Shown: positions 16,265 through 25,923, numbered from the stretch's first letter. The stretch: DNA of 42,082 nt from an uncultured Bacilli bacterium (GCA_944363885.1 CALVVO010000005.1:1-42082), one strand, 5' to 3'. A program made the numbers and translations. The notes: generated from the letters alone by a model not told the origin.

Positions 16265-17536
16265 ATGAAAGATATAAAATTATCTCCTTTAGACATATAT
16301 CAAGTAATAAACAAAAGCATATTAAACGAAACTGACAAATTAGTTTTAACAATGCTTTATATGCCAATTATAGGAAATAACAGCATAACTTTATATCTAA
16401 CATTATATAGTGAGTTAAGCCTAAACAATTACATAACTAGAGAACTTTCGCACCATCACTTAATAAGTACCACTGGGCTAGGCATAAAAGAACTAACTGA
16501 AGCCAGAACTAAACTTGAAGGGATAGGACTTATGAAAACATATATAAAAGAAGAAGACATTAATAACTACATTTATGAACTATATAGTCCAATAAGCCCG
16601 AATGAATTTTTTAACCATCCAATATTTAACATGGTACTATTCAACAATATAGGAAAAGAAGAATACAACAGACTAATAAATTATTTTAAAGTTCCAAAAA
16701 TGGATTTAAAAAACTACACAGACATAACAGCTCCATTTGACATGTGTTTTAAAAGTGAATGTTTTACACCACTTGAAATAGAAGAAAATATAATCAAAAA
16801 AGAAACATTGAAACTAAATTATGAACTAGATTTTGATTTTGACGTAATAATTAAAAGCATACCAAAAAGCATATTTAACAGCAAATGTTTAAACAAAAGC
16901 ATGAAAGAATTAATAATCAATTTAGGATTTTTATACGAATTAGACCCACTAACAATGGCGGACCTAATAAAAACAGCATTAAATGAAAAAGGTTGCATAG
17001 AAAAAGAAACATTAAGAAAAAATGTAAGAAAATACTATCAATTTAATAACGGAAATAGATTACCAAGTTTAATTTTCAAAAGCCAACCTGAATACTTAAA
17101 AAGCAACAAAACAGATAATACAAATAGAAGCAGGTTAATAAGAGTATTTGAAAATACAAGTCCTTATCAATTTTTAAGAGCAAAATATAAAGGTGCTAGA
17201 CCAACTGACAGAGATATGTGCATACTAGAAAACTTGCTAGTTGACTTAAAACTAAATCCAGCAGTAGTAAATGTACTAATAGATTATGTACTTAAAACCA
17301 ATAACAACAAATTAGTAAAAGCATACGTAGATACGATCGCAGGACAATGGAAACGAAGTGGAGTAGAAACTGCAAGTGAAGCTATGGACTTTGCTGAAAA
17401 AGAACATAAGAAAAAAACAAAAAGCAAAAAAACAATAGAAAAAACACCAGTATGGTTTAACAAAGAAATAGAAAAAGAAGAAGTAAGCGAAGAAGAAAAA
17501 AAGGAATTAGAAGAACTATTAAAGGAGTTTAAATAA
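16265..17536 (+). CDS. dnaB: Replication initiation and membrane attachment protein DnaB (helicase loader)
   Basis: The 423-residue product is the Bacillus-type DnaB, a helicase co-loader rather than the helicase itself. It begins with the DnaB N-terminal region (SPLDIYQVINKS...LVLTMLYMPIIGNNSITLYLTLYSE) and carries a DnaD-like C-terminal domain (SPYQFLRAKYKGARPTDRDMCILENLL, in the last third; VNVLIDYVL, AYVDTIAGQWKRSGVET), then a charged tail. I chose ATG 16265, three codons into the open frame, because AGGTGA sits 6-7 nt before it. The stop shares a base with the dnaI start (TAATG). dnaB-dnaI adjacency is the Bacillus order and supports the call. Confidence 0.9.
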   Translation: MKDIKLSPLDIYQVINKSILNETDKLVLTMLYMPIIGNNSITLYLTLYSELSLNNYITRELSHHHLISTTGLGIKELTEARTKLEGIGLMKTYIKEEDINNYIYELYSPISPNEFFNHPIFNMVLFNNIGKEEYNRLINYFKVPKMDLKNYTDITAPFDMCFKSECFTPLEIEENIIKKETLKLNYELDFDFDVIIKSIPKSIFNSKCLNKSMKELIINLGFLYELDPLTMADLIKTALNEKGCIEKETLRKNVRKYYQFNNGNRLPSLIFKSQPEYLKSNKTDNTNRSRLIRVFENTSPYQFLRAKYKGARPTDRDMCILENLLVDLKLNPAVVNVLIDYVLKTNNNKLVKAYVDTIAGQWKRSGVETASEAMDFAEKEHKKKTKSKKTIEKTPVWFNKEIEKEEVSEEEKKELEELLKEFK

Positions 17537-18441
17537 TGCAAAAAATAAGTGAGATGAACAAATACAAAAAGAAAGATTTAACACTAACATTAAGAAAAAG
17601 TTTTATGCTAGCATTAAAAGACGAAAAATTTGTTAAATTAGTAAACAGACTAGATGTAGATGAAGAAACATTAATAAAATATACTACAAAATTAGAAAAT
17701 ACAGTTAGTGAACTTAATAATTGCAGCGGATGTAAAGGAATTAGCCATTGCAAAAACAGGGTAACTGGCTATGTAAGCTATCCAGGGAAACAAAATAACG
17801 GACTTGTATTTTCATACATTCCATGTAAATATCAAAAAGAACTATCTAAAATAAAAAACACGGTTACATTTTTTGAAACTCCCAAATTTTTAAGAGAAGC
17901 AAAAATGAAAGATTTATATTTAAATGACAAAAGAAGAATAGAAGTAATAAAATACGCAAAAAAATTTATAGATTCATATAAAAATGGAGAAAAAATAAAA
18001 GGTCTATACTTATATGGATCATTTGGCAGTGGGAAAAGTTATATAATAAACGCATTATTAAACGAATTAGGAAAAGAAGGAGTAATATGCATAAGCGTAT
18101 ACTATCCAAGTCTACTTAAAACACTAAAAGAAGGATTTAAAACAAATTACGAAGAAAGACTAAAAGAAATAATAGAATGTGATGTATTATTATTAGACGA
18201 TATAGGTGCAGAAAACAATACAGCATGGGCAAGAGACGAAATATTAGGGACAATATTACAATATAGAATGGATAATGGGTTACCAACATTTTTCACATCA
18301 AATCTAAATTTAGAAGAATTAGAAGAGCATCTCAAAACAACTACAAATAGCACTGATAAAATAAAAGCGAGAAGAATAATAGAAAGAATAAAACAACTTA
18401 CTGAACCAATAGAACTAGTCAGTGAAAACTTGAGAAAATAA
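17536..18441 (+). CDS. dnaI: Helicase loader DnaI (AAA+ ATPase)
   Basis: The 301-residue protein loads the replicative helicase DnaC onto the origin. The N-terminal helicase-binding region has a Cys-rich zinc site (CSGCKGISHC, about residues 65-74, with a further Cys in IPCKYQ). The AAA+ domain has Walker A GSFGSGKS (about 160-167), Walker B VLLLDDIGAE (about 216-225), sensor I FFTSN (about 254-258) and an arginine-containing RRIIERI near the end. Length matches B. subtilis DnaI (311). It overlaps dnaB by one base, so translation is coupled. The -35 box of the next promoter lies within its last codons. Confidence 0.95.
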   Translation: MQKISEMNKYKKKDLTLTLRKSFMLALKDEKFVKLVNRLDVDEETLIKYTTKLENTVSELNNCSGCKGISHCKNRVTGYVSYPGKQNNGLVFSYIPCKYQKELSKIKNTVTFFETPKFLREAKMKDLYLNDKRRIEVIKYAKKFIDSYKNGEKIKGLYLYGSFGSGKSYIINALLNELGKEGVICISVYYPSLLKTLKEGFKTNYEERLKEIIECDVLLLDDIGAENNTAWARDEILGTILQYRMDNGLPTFFTSNLNLEELEEHLKTTTNSTDKIKARRIIERIKQLTEPIELVSENLRK

Positions 18442-18458
18442 GTTTAATATGATATAAT
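18430..18458 (+). promoter_or_regulatory. Promoter for the two small coiled-coil genes
   Basis: TTGAGA (18430-18435, inside the end of dnaI), a 17-bp spacer and a perfect TATAAT (18453-18458). Confidence 0.75.
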
Positions 18459-18503
18459 ATCTTACTAACAAAAGAAAACAAATTGAAAAAATAGGGAGGT
18501 ATT

Positions 18504-18710
18504 ATGGATAAAACATCATTTGATAGTAAAATGAGTATGCTAGTGACAGAAAAAAGACTTTTAGAAACTAGTTATAAAAGAACAAAAGATGAAGAAGCAC
18601 AGTTGGAAATAAAAAGAAGAATAATACACATAAGAAGTGAAATGCAAAAATTAAAAAAAGAATATAATGAAAATCCAAATGCCTTAGAAGAAATTGAGGT
18701 GTTAGAATGA
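18504..18710 (+). CDS. Small coiled-coil protein, unknown (paralogue 1)
   Basis: A 68-residue, highly charged, all-helical protein that I do not recognise. Its middle reads KRLLETSYKRTKDEEAQLEI followed by KRRIIHIRSEMQKLK, a likely coiled coil. It has its own sigma-A type promoter and a strong Shine-Dalgarno (GGGAGG at 18494-18499). Its stop overlaps the start of the next gene (ATGA), whose product has the same layout, so the two look like a tandem duplication. No membrane helix, signal peptide or catalytic motif is visible. Confidence 0.75.
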   Translation: MDKTSFDSKMSMLVTEKRLLETSYKRTKDEEAQLEIKRRIIHIRSEMQKLKKEYNENPNALEEIEVLE

Positions 18711-18901
18711 GTTATAAAGATGAACTATTTGACTTAGAACTTAGAAAACAAATTTTAAAAATAGAATTTTACAAAACAAAAGACGAAAAACGAAAAAAAG
18801 AAATTAAAGCATTAATTAATGAAATAAATCGGTCAAAAAGGACAATTGAAAAGCAACAATCAAAAGCATACAAAAAAGCTGGACTTAATTTTAAATTTTA
18901 A
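18707..18901 (+). CDS. Small coiled-coil protein, unknown (paralogue 2)
   Basis: A 64-residue charged helical protein. LRKQILKIEFYKTKDEKRKK then EIKALINEINRSK lines up with the upstream gene's LLETSYKRTKDEEAQLEI...IIHIRSEMQK without gaps, sharing Y-K-x-T-K-D-E and a following E-I-K-x-x-I pattern. The start overlaps the previous stop by 4 nt and GAGGTG lies 8 nt upstream, so both proteins are probably made at similar levels and might form a heterodimer. The basic end (KAYKKAGLNFKF) could bind nucleic acid, but this is inference. Confidence 0.75.
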   Translation: MSYKDELFDLELRKQILKIEFYKTKDEKRKKEIKALINEINRSKRTIEKQQSKAYKKAGLNFKF

Positions 18902-18929
18902 GCATTCATTAAAATAATGAATGTTTTTT
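18902..18929 (+). terminator. Intrinsic terminator after the small-gene pair
   Basis: CATTCATT (18903-18910) pairs with AATGAATG (18916-18923) around AAAAT, with six T following. Confidence 0.85.
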
Positions 18930-18954
18930 AATTGTAAATATTTAAATAAAAACA

Positions 18955-18983
18955 TTGAAAGTTATGTGAAAAGATAGTATATT
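18955..18983 (+). promoter_or_regulatory. Promoter of the sortase-substrate gene
   Basis: TTGAAA (18955-18960), a 17-bp spacer and TATATT (18978-18983). The start site would be near 18990, at the AGGAGG (18991-18996), giving a very short leader. Confidence 0.65.
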
Positions 18984-18999
18984 TATCATAGGAGGAAGT

Positions 19000-20409
19000 A
19001 TGAAAAAAATATTTGAAAGAATTTTTTTAGTAGCATTCATAGCTATGAACTTTATATTTATAAACAAAGCGAGTGCTGCAACAATCGAATACAGGGGCGG
19101 AGAATTTGATGTAATACCAGCAAGCAGAATAAAAACAACAACGGTAGCTGGCGTTGAATCAACTATCGCAAATGGTAAAGTAACATTTACAGTTTCAATA
19201 CCTAGCGACACCACATCTTGGAAAGAACAAGTTAGTGACACACAAACAGAAAACTATGTATATTCAGGAGTTTACATTACGCCACCATGTGAAGAAGCTA
19301 CAAAATATGACGCAATATTTGATGCTGAAAGCCAATTTCCATATTACGGATTAACACCTGATAGTGAAATTGAAGAAGGAAAAGAATATGCAATAGGACT
19401 AACAAAAGGGGAAGTACCAGGATTCTATGTAGTAGGTGATAGAACAAACGGAAACATGAGTCTATTTGGTGAGAAGACTTATATTTCAGTAATATATTGG
19501 TATAATGAAGACAATGAATATATTACAAGAGAATATTTTGAAGTAGAGAGAGTAAATGCTGATTCTGATGCAAACGTAATAGAAAGAACAACAATTGACT
19601 CTTCACGCATAAGTTTAGTAGAAAATCAAGACAATGTAAAATTAGAAGGAAATACTTTAACATTAGGAAAAGATTTTACAGGAACGACAGTTAAATTAAA
19701 AATCACTAAACCAAACAATGGAGTAAGTTACTCACATTATTTTACTTACGGAACTGAAGTTGCCAGCCTTGCAGATGATTATGCAATAATTACAGTTTCA
19801 ATAACAAATTCTGAACTTTATTCAAACATTGATTGGTACATTAATGAGACCACATCAGTGACATTTGAAAGTTTAAATTTGGTTGTAAAAGGAGAAACAA
19901 CATCATATCAAGATGAAAACGAAACAATATATTTAGTAAGTGAAGACAATGCATTACTACCTATGTACAAATTAGTTGTTGATGAAATAACTGATGAAGC
20001 ACAAATCAAAAGTGTTCAAGATTTACTAAAATCAAATGAAACATTAATAAACTTATATGATATAAATTTATTAGATGGAAATAATTCAGTTATAAAGTTA
20101 GAAAATGGAAATTATCTAATAAAAGTTAAACTTACAGATGAGTTAAAAAAATTTGAAAACCTACAAATAGTTTATGTAGATGAAAATGGACAAGTTGCTG
20201 AAAGACTAGATGCAAAAATAGAAGATGGATATGTGACTTTTACTACAACACATTTAAGTACATATGGAATTGTTGCATTGAGTGAAGTAGAAAATCCACA
20301 AACATATGATAGTATCATAGCTTATAGAATTATGACAATATGTGCTATTATGGGAATAGTAGGGTCAGCTCTATATATAAAGTCTACAAAGAAAAAAAGA
20401 TTTAATTAA
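19000..20409 (+). CDS. Secreted surface protein with NPQTYD sorting signal
   Basis: The 469-residue protein has a signal peptide (MKKIFERIFLVAFIAMNF then NKASA-A, cleavage near residue 26), a beta-rich body that I do not recognise, and a C-terminal cell-wall sorting signal: NPQTYD (432-437), a hydrophobic helix and a basic tail (KSTKKKRFN). The stretch TTTHLSTYGIVAL just before the motif is common in Firmicute sorted proteins. NP(Q/K)Tx motifs are cleaved by class B sortases, and a class B sortase is encoded at 40.4-41.2 kb in this window. The gene has its own promoter and terminator. Its ligand or role on the surface cannot be told from sequence. Confidence 0.8.
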   Translation: MKKIFERIFLVAFIAMNFIFINKASAATIEYRGGEFDVIPASRIKTTTVAGVESTIANGKVTFTVSIPSDTTSWKEQVSDTQTENYVYSGVYITPPCEEATKYDAIFDAESQFPYYGLTPDSEIEEGKEYAIGLTKGEVPGFYVVGDRTNGNMSLFGEKTYISVIYWYNEDNEYITREYFEVERVNADSDANVIERTTIDSSRISLVENQDNVKLEGNTLTLGKDFTGTTVKLKITKPNNGVSYSHYFTYGTEVASLADDYAIITVSITNSELYSNIDWYINETTSVTFESLNLVVKGETTSYQDENETIYLVSEDNALLPMYKLVVDEITDEAQIKSVQDLLKSNETLINLYDINLLDGNNSVIKLENGNYLIKVKLTDELKKFENLQIVYVDENGQVAERLDAKIEDGYVTFTTTHLSTYGIVALSEVENPQTYDSIIAYRIMTICAIMGIVGSALYIKSTKKKRFN

Positions 20410-20419
20410 AAGTTTTTTT

Positions 20420-20447
20420 AGAACATAAATTTTATGTTCTTTTTTTT
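20420..20447 (+). terminator. Intrinsic terminator after the surface-protein gene
   Basis: AGAACATA (20420-20427) and TATGTTCT (20433-20440) pair, followed by eight T. Confidence 0.85.
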
Positions 20448-20479
20448 ACGTTAATTAAAAAACTGCTCAAAAAAAATAC

Positions 20480-20508
20480 TTGACTGAATATAATTAATGT
20501 AGTATGAT
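20480..20508 (+). promoter_or_regulatory. Promoter of the str operon (rpsL-rpsG-fusA)
   Basis: TTGACT (20480-20485), a 17-bp spacer and TATGAT (20503-20508): near-consensus, as expected for a strong ribosomal operon promoter. Confidence 0.85.
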
Positions 20509-20514
20509 TATTTT

Positions 20515-20575
20515 GCTTTGAGTTTTCGCAAGAAAGCTTAATAAAAATACAAAATATGATACACCAGGATGTGTG
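20515..20575 (+). promoter_or_regulatory. Structured leader of the str operon
   Basis: Two potential hairpins are seen: GCTTT (20515-20519) with AAAGC (20533-20537), and ATACAC (20561-20566) with GTGTAT (20573-20578). They lie between the promoter and the rpsL ribosome binding site. No T tract follows, so they are not terminators; a regulatory role is a guess. Confidence 0.35.
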
Positions 20576-20595
20576 TATAAGAAGGGAGAAATTAT

Positions 20596-21012
20596 ATGCC
20601 TACAATTAACCAATTAGTTAGAAAGAAAAGAGGACAAAAAGTAAGAAAAAGTAAAAGTCCAGTATTAGGAATGGGATTTAATACAAAAGATAGAAAAAGA
20701 ACAAATTATGCTTCACCGCAAAAACGTGGAGTATGTACACGTGTAGGAACAAAAACACCAAAAAAGCCAAACTCAGCACTTAGAAAATATGCACGTGTTA
20801 AATTAAGCAATAACTACGAAGTAACATGCTACATTCCAGGAGAAGGACATAATTTACAAGAACACAGTGTAGTACTAATCAGAGGTGGCCGTGTAAAAGA
20901 CCTAATCGGAGTACGTTATCACATTGTACGTGGAACATTAGATACAGCTGGTATAGATGCAAGAAGACAAGGTAGAAGTAAATACGGAACTAAAAAACCA
21001 AAAAGTAATTAA
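20596..21012 (+). CDS. rpsL: 30S ribosomal protein S12
   Basis: The 138-residue protein starts [12 protein letters not shown] and holds the universal [20 protein letters not shown] (about residues 54-73) and [25 protein letters not shown] segments of the decoding centre. The streptomycin-contact lysines (KTPKKPNSA and GGRVKD) are in the usual sensitive form. Slightly shorter than Bacillus S12 in the tail. It is preceded by GAAGGGAG and is the first gene of the str operon. Confidence 0.98.
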   Translation: MPTINQLVRKKRGQKVRKSKSPVLGMGFNTKDRKRTNYASPQKRGVCTRVGTKTPKKPNSALRKYARVKLSNNYEVTCYIPGEGHNLQEHSVVLIRGGRVKDLIGVRYHIVRGTLDTAGIDARRQGRSKYGTKKPKSN

Positions 21013-21029
21013 TAGAAAGGAGAATTACA

Positions 21030-21497
21030 ATGCGTAAAAAAAGAGCAGAAATAAGAGAAGTATTACCAGATCCAATTTATAATTCAAAGGTAGTTACAAA
21101 ACTAATAAATAGAATTATGATAGGTGGTAAAAAAGGAACGGCACAAACAATATTATATGATGCATTTAATATTGTAAAAGAAAAAACTGGTAAAGATCCA
21201 ATGGAAGTATTTGAACTTGCATTTGAAAATATAAAACCATCACTAGAAATAAAGAGTAGACGAGTAGGTGGCGGTAGTTATCAGGTACCAGTTGAAGTAA
21301 GGAAAGAAAGACAACAAGCATTAACATTACGTTGGTTAGTGCAATATGCAAAGAATAGAAATGGCAAAGGAATGGCAGAAAACCTTGCTAATGAAATAAT
21401 TGATGCTTCAAACGGAGTAGGTGGAGCAGTTAAAAAGCGTGAAGATACTCATAAAATGGCAGAAGCTAACAAAGCATATGCTCATTATAGATGGTAA
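21030..21497 (+). CDS. rpsG: 30S ribosomal protein S7
   Basis: The 155-residue protein is a standard S7: [22 protein letters not shown] at the start (in part), the rRNA-binding [14 protein letters not shown] (about residues 75-89) and ALRWLV-like [11 protein letters not shown]7 nucleates assembly of the 30S head. The start follows rpsL by 17 nt with GAAAGGAG, and fusA follows by 15 nt, keeping the classical str order. Confidence 0.98.
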   Translation: MRKKRAEIREVLPDPIYNSKVVTKLINRIMIGGKKGTAQTILYDAFNIVKEKTGKDPMEVFELAFENIKPSLEIKSRRVGGGSYQVPVEVRKERQQALTLRWLVQYAKNRNGKGMAENLANEIIDASNGVGGAVKKREDTHKMAEANKAYAHYRW

Positions 21498-21512
21498 GAA
21501 GGGAGAAAATAT

Positions 21513-23585
21513 ATGGCGCGTGACGTATCGTTAGACAAACTTCGTAATATAGGAATAATGGCTCATATTGATGCCGGAAAAACTACATTTACTGAACGTG
21601 TTCTTTTCCATACAGGAATTACTCATAAAATTGGAGAAACTCACGATGGTGAATCTCAAATGGACTGGATGGAACAAGAAAAAGAAAGAGGTATAACAAT
21701 TACAAGTGCAGCTACTACAGCGCATTGGAAAGGTTATAGATTAAATATCATTGATACACCAGGGCACGTAGACTTCACAATTGAAGTAGCGCGTTCATTA
21801 AGAGTACTAGATGGAGCAATAGCTTTGATAGATGCTCAAGCTGGTGTTGAAACACAAACTGAACAAGTTTGGAGACAAGCAAACGAATGGAAAGTTCCAA
21901 GAATGATATTTGCTAACAAAATGGACAAAATGGGAGCAGATTTTAAATACAGTTTAAATAGTATTAAAGAAAGATTAAGCGAAAAATCAGCACCTATTGA
22001 GTGGCCAATTGGAGCAGAAGACAATTTTAATGGAATAATCGACTTAGTTTCATTAAAGGCTTATAAATATAATGGTGAACAACACGAAGAACCAGAAGAA
22101 ATAGAAATACCGGAAGATTTAAAAGACATAGTAATGGAAAAAAGAAATGAACTTATAGAAGCAGTTGCAGATTTTGATGACGGATTAATGGAAAACTACT
22201 TAGAGGGAAAAGAAATTACTGCTGAAGAACTTAAAAAGGCAATTAGAAAAGGAGTTTTAAGTGTAGAATTCTTTCCTGTAATGTGTGGAACAGCATTAGG
22301 AAACATTGGAGTTAAACTAGCCCTTGATGCAGTACTTGATTACTTACCAGCACCTACTGATATTGAAGCAATTAAAGGTGAAGATATGAAAGGTAATCCA
22401 ATCGAAAGAAAAGCAAGTGACTCTGAACCATTCAGTGCATTAGCTTTTAAAGTAATGAACGACCCATTTGTAGGAAACCTAACTTTCTTTAGAGTATATT
22501 CTGGTACATTAAAAAGTGGAAGTTATGTAATGAATTCTACAAAAGGAGAAAAAGAAAGAATTGGACGTATTTTACAAATGCATGCTAACCAAAGAAAAGA
22601 AATTAGTGAAGTATATGCAGGAGAAATTGCTGCTGCAGTTGGATTAAAAGATACAACAACAGGAGACACATTATGTGCTGAAAATAATCAAGTAATTCTA
22701 GAAAAAATGGAATTCCCTGAACCTGTTATTCAATTAGCAATTGAACCAAAAAGTAAAAATGACCAAGAAAAAATGGGAATTGCATTACAAAAATTAGCAA
22801 AAGAAGATCCATCATTTAAAGCTAGTACAGACCATGAAACTGGTCAAACATTGATAGCTGGAATGGGTGAACTACATCTAGAAGTATTAGTTGATAGAAT
22901 GAGAAGAGAATTTGATGTAGAAGCAAACATTGGTAAGCCACAAGTTGCATACAGAGAAACATTAACACAAGCTGGAGAATGTGAAGGAAAATACATCAAA
23001 CAATCAGGTGGCCGTGGACAATATGGACACGTTTGGGTTAAATTTGAACCAAACAAAGACAAAGGTTACGAATTTGTTGATGAGGTTGTTGGTGGAGTTG
23101 TACCTAGAGAATACATAGGAGTTGTAGATAAAGGTTTACAAGAAGCACTTCAAGGAGGTCTATTAGCAGGATATCCTATGATAGACGTTAAATGTACATT
23201 ATTTGATGGATCATACCATGACGTTGACTCATCAGAAATGGCATTTAAAATAGCAGCTAGCCTAGCACTTAAAGAAGCCAAAAATAAATGTAAACCAGTA
23301 CTACTAGAACCAATAATGAACGTAAGTGTGGTTGTTCCAGAAGAATTTATGGGAACAGTAATGGGAGACCTTACAAGTAGAAGAGGTAGACCACTTGGAA
23401 ATGAAAGCAGAGGCCGTGATCTAGAAATAAGAGCAATGGTTCCACTTTCAGAAATGTTTGGGTATGCTACTAGTTTAAGAAGTAATACACAAGGTAGAGG
23501 TACTCACCAAATGATATTTGATCATTACGAAGAAGTACCAAAAAATATTGCTGAAGAAATTATAAAAAGAAATAGTGTTCAGTAA
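21513..23585 (+). CDS. fusA: Elongation factor G
   Basis: The 690-residue GTPase drives translocation. All G motifs are present: [15 protein letters not shown] (G1, residues 17-31), [11 protein letters not shown] (G2, about 59-69), DTPGHVDFT (G3, about 81-89), [10 protein letters not shown] (G4, about 135-144). Domain IV has [15 protein letters not shown] and the C-terminus has [14 protein letters not shown]. Length is normal. It is the third str gene, 15 nt after rpsG with AGAAGGGAG; tuf follows after an 85-nt gap with its own promoter. Confidence 0.98.
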   Translation: MARDVSLDKLRNIGIMAHIDAGKTTFTERVLFHTGITHKIGETHDGESQMDWMEQEKERGITITSAATTAHWKGYRLNIIDTPGHVDFTIEVARSLRVLDGAIALIDAQAGVETQTEQVWRQANEWKVPRMIFANKMDKMGADFKYSLNSIKERLSEKSAPIEWPIGAEDNFNGIIDLVSLKAYKYNGEQHEEPEEIEIPEDLKDIVMEKRNELIEAVADFDDGLMENYLEGKEITAEELKKAIRKGVLSVEFFPVMCGTALGNIGVKLALDAVLDYLPAPTDIEAIKGEDMKGNPIERKASDSEPFSALAFKVMNDPFVGNLTFFRVYSGTLKSGSYVMNSTKGEKERIGRILQMHANQRKEISEVYAGEIAAAVGLKDTTTGDTLCAENNQVILEKMEFPEPVIQLAIEPKSKNDQEKMGIALQKLAKEDPSFKASTDHETGQTLIAGMGELHLEVLVDRMRREFDVEANIGKPQVAYRETLTQAGECEGKYIKQSGGRGQYGHVWVKFEPNKDKGYEFVDEVVGGVVPREYIGVVDKGLQEALQGGLLAGYPMIDVKCTLFDGSYHDVDSSEMAFKIAASLALKEAKNKCKPVLLEPIMNVSVVVPEEFMGTVMGDLTSRRGRPLGNESRGRDLEIRAMVPLSEMFGYATSLRSNTQGRGTHQMIFDHYEEVPKNIAEEIIKRNSVQ

Positions 23586-23606
23586 TCAAAAAAATGATAA
23601 TAATAC

Positions 23607-23635
23607 TTGCAAAAATTAGAAGTATTAGATAAAAT
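23607..23635 (+). promoter_or_regulatory. Promoter of tuf
   Basis: TTGCAA (23607-23612), a 17-bp spacer and TAAAAT (23630-23635), in the fusA-tuf gap. It would let EF-Tu be made in excess of EF-G. Confidence 0.7.
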
Positions 23636-23670
23636 TATATATGTAATTAAAAAAAGGAGGAAATAAAAAA

Positions 23671-24840
23671 ATGGCAAGAGAAAAATTTGATCGTTCAAAA
23701 CCACATGTTAATATTGGTACTATTGGACACGTTGACCATGGTAAAACAACATTAACAGCTGCAATTACAAAATATTTTGGTGATTTCGTTGATTATGCTG
23801 ATATCGATAAAGCACCAGAAGAAAGGGAAAGAGGTATAACTATTAATACTGCTCACGTTGAGTATGAGACTGAAAATAGACACTATGCTCACGTTGATTG
23901 TCCAGGACACGCAGACTATGTAAAAAACATGATTACAGGTGCTGCACAAATGGACGGAGCAATTCTAGTTGTTAGTGCAACAGATGGACCTATGCCTCAA
24001 ACAAGAGAGCATATCTTATTATCACGTCAAGTTGGTGTACCAAGAATGGTAGTTTTCATCAACAAATGTGATATGGTAGATGATCCAGAATTACTAGACT
24101 TAGTAGAAATGGAAGTAAGAGACTTACTTACTGAATATGAATTTGATGGAGACAATACTCCAATTATAAGAGGTAGTGCATTAAAAGCTCTTGAAGGAGA
24201 TCCTGAAGCTGAAAAATCTATAAGAGAATTAATGGCTGCAGTTGATACTTGGATTGAAACTCCACAAAGAGATACTGATAAACCATTCTTAATGAGTATA
24301 GAAGACGTTTTCACAATCACAGGACGTGGAACAGTTGTTACTGGTCGTGTTGAAAGAGGAAGATTAAATTTAAACGAAGAAGTTGAAATCGTTGGAATTA
24401 AACCAACACAAAAATCAGTTGTTACAGGAATTGAAATGTTTAGAAAACAACTTGAATATGCTGAAGCAGGAGATAATGCAGGAGTATTACTTCGTGGTAT
24501 TAATCGTGAAGATGTTGAAAGAGGGCAAGTTCTTGCAAAACCAGGAACAGTTACTCCTCATAAAAAGTTTAAAGCTAGTGTTTATGTATTATCTAAAGAA
24601 GAAGGTGGAAGACACACTCCATTCTTCAGCAATTATAGACCACAATTCTACTTCAGAACTACAGATGTTACTGGTGTAATTGAATTACCACAGGAAAAAG
24701 AAATGGTAATGCCAGGTGAAAATGTAGATATGACAGTTGAATTAATTACACCAATTGCACTTGAAAACGGAACAAAATTCTCTATAAGAGAAGGTGGACG
24801 TACAGTTGGTGCTGGTGTAGTTTCAGAAATTATTGAATAA
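23671..24840 (+). CDS. tuf: Elongation factor Tu
   Basis: The 389-residue GTPase delivers aminoacyl-tRNA to the ribosome. Motifs: [15 protein letters not shown] (G1, residues 19-33), [14 protein letters not shown] (G2), [12 protein letters not shown] (G3, about 76-87), NKCDMVDD (G4, about 131-138) and the domain II/III hallmarks [28 protein letters not shown] and a C-terminal [11 protein letters not shown]. The Shine-Dalgarno AAAGGAGG at 23655-23662 is near perfect. It has its own promoter and a very stable terminator. Its partner EF-Ts is encoded at 10.1 kb. Confidence 0.99.
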   Translation: MAREKFDRSKPHVNIGTIGHVDHGKTTLTAAITKYFGDFVDYADIDKAPEERERGITINTAHVEYETENRHYAHVDCPGHADYVKNMITGAAQMDGAILVVSATDGPMPQTREHILLSRQVGVPRMVVFINKCDMVDDPELLDLVEMEVRDLLTEYEFDGDNTPIIRGSALKALEGDPEAEKSIRELMAAVDTWIETPQRDTDKPFLMSIEDVFTITGRGTVVTGRVERGRLNLNEEVEIVGIKPTQKSVVTGIEMFRKQLEYAEAGDNAGVLLRGINREDVERGQVLAKPGTVTPHKKFKASVYVLSKEEGGRHTPFFSNYRPQFYFRTTDVTGVIELPQEKEMVMPGENVDMTVELITPIALENGTKFSIREGGRTVGAGVVSEIIE

Positions 24841-24866
24841 TTATTCATACATTTTGAATTGAAGTT

Positions 24867-24905
24867 AACCTCGTTTCTTTTAAACAGAAACGAGGTTTAA
24901 TTTTG
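24867..24905 (+). terminator. Strong terminator after tuf
   Basis: AACCTCGTTTC (24867-24877) pairs perfectly with GAAACGAGGTT (24887-24897) around a 9-nt loop, followed by TAATTTTGT. Confidence 0.9.
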
Positions 24906-24966
24906 TCTATAAATTTATTAAATTAAACATCATTAATAATTAAAAGTAAGCTTTAATTTAAATATT

Positions 24967-24994
24967 TTGATTTTTGAAATATTTATGATATACT
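24967..24994 (+). promoter_or_regulatory. Promoter of the Hpt-REC gene
   Basis: TTGATT (24967-24972), 16-bp spacer and TATACT (24989-24994) preceded by TG at 24986-24987 (extended -10). The leader to the gene start is about 97 nt and shows no clear structure. Confidence 0.6.
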
Positions 24995-25097
24995 TTAATT
25001 GTAGTAAAAAATATACGGTATATTGAGCAGTTTAGTTTGTATAATTTTGAAAAGCTATAAGATTTTAGTTATTATTAAATTGAAAGGTAGGGATATT

Positions 25098-25874
25098 ATG
25101 AAAAACGTGAACATTTTAAAAGAGAATGGAGTGAACGTTGATAAAAGTTTGGATTTGTTTGGAGATATGGATATGTACGATGCCACTTTAATTGATTTTT
25201 TAGAAGGAGTAAATGATAAATTAGAAAATTTGAAACATTGTAAGGAAACCGCTGATATGGTTAATTATGCTGTATATGTTCATTCTTTAAAAAGCGATGC
25301 TAGATATTTGGGATTTGAAAAATTGCAAGATTTAGCTTATCAACAAGAAATGAAAAGTAAAGCCAATGACATAATGTTTATATATGATCATTATGATGAA
25401 TTAATTGAAGAAACAAATAGAATAATTAAATTAGTCAACGATTATCTTGGAAACGAAAAAGAAAAAGTGGAAAAACCAGATTTTATTGTTAAAGATAAGG
25501 CAATTTTAGTTGTAGATGACTCTGATATGATAAGTAAGTTTATAAAAAAAGTGTTTAATAATGATTATGAGGTTTATACGGCTAGCGATGGGGCGGAAGC
25601 AATAGAGTTTTTAGAAAACAATATGAATAATACAAAAATAAAAGCTGCTTTAATCGATCTTAACATGCCTAATGTTAATGGATTTGAATTATTAGATTAT
25701 TTTATAAAGAATCAATTATTTGTAAAAATTCCGGTATCTATAATAACTGGAGTTGATGATAAAGAAACAATAGAAAAAGCTTTTCAATATGGAATAGTGG
25801 ATTTATTAACTAAACCATTTAATGAAAGAGATATAAAAAGGATTGTTGAAAAAACAATTAATTATAATATATAA
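25098..25874 (+). CDS. Hpt-REC two-domain signalling protein
   Basis: The 258-residue protein joins an N-terminal histidine phosphotransfer-like domain (about residues 1-115, with VHSLKSDARYLGFEKL, the H-x-L-K motif that carries the phospho-His) to a C-terminal receiver domain (about 133-258: VVDDSDMISKFIKK acidic pocket, ALIDLNMPNVNGFELL with the phospho-Asp, conserved Thr in SIITG and Lys in LTKPF). There is no output or kinase domain. Such proteins relay phosphate within phosphorelays, including those that steer type IV pili; prepilin and PilB-like genes follow. ATG 25098 is chosen because GGTAGGGA precedes it; an upstream in-frame start would add 25 residues without a ribosome binding site. 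No kinase is in the window. Confidence 0.8.
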   Translation: MKNVNILKENGVNVDKSLDLFGDMDMYDATLIDFLEGVNDKLENLKHCKETADMVNYAVYVHSLKSDARYLGFEKLQDLAYQQEMKSKANDIMFIYDHYDELIEETNRIIKLVNDYLGNEKEKVEKPDFIVKDKAILVVDDSDMISKFIKKVFNNDYEVYTASDGAEAIEFLENNMNNTKIKAALIDLNMPNVNGFELLDYFIKNQLFVKIPVSIITGVDDKETIEKAFQYGIVDLLTKPFNERDIKRIVEKTINYNI

Positions 25875-25893
25875 TGTAAAGTTTTATTAATTA

Positions 25894-25923
25894 TTGACTA
25901 ATCAAAAATAATGGTGGTATAAT
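25894..25923 (+). promoter_or_regulatory. Promoter of the first prepilin gene
   Basis: TTGACT (25894-25899), 18-bp spacer, TATAAT (25918-25923). Near-consensus, so the pilin is probably well expressed. Confidence 0.75.

Noticed and set aside
24383-24679. A second plus-strand frame inside tuf
   Set aside because: Out-of-frame reading of EF-Tu, which is intact and certain.
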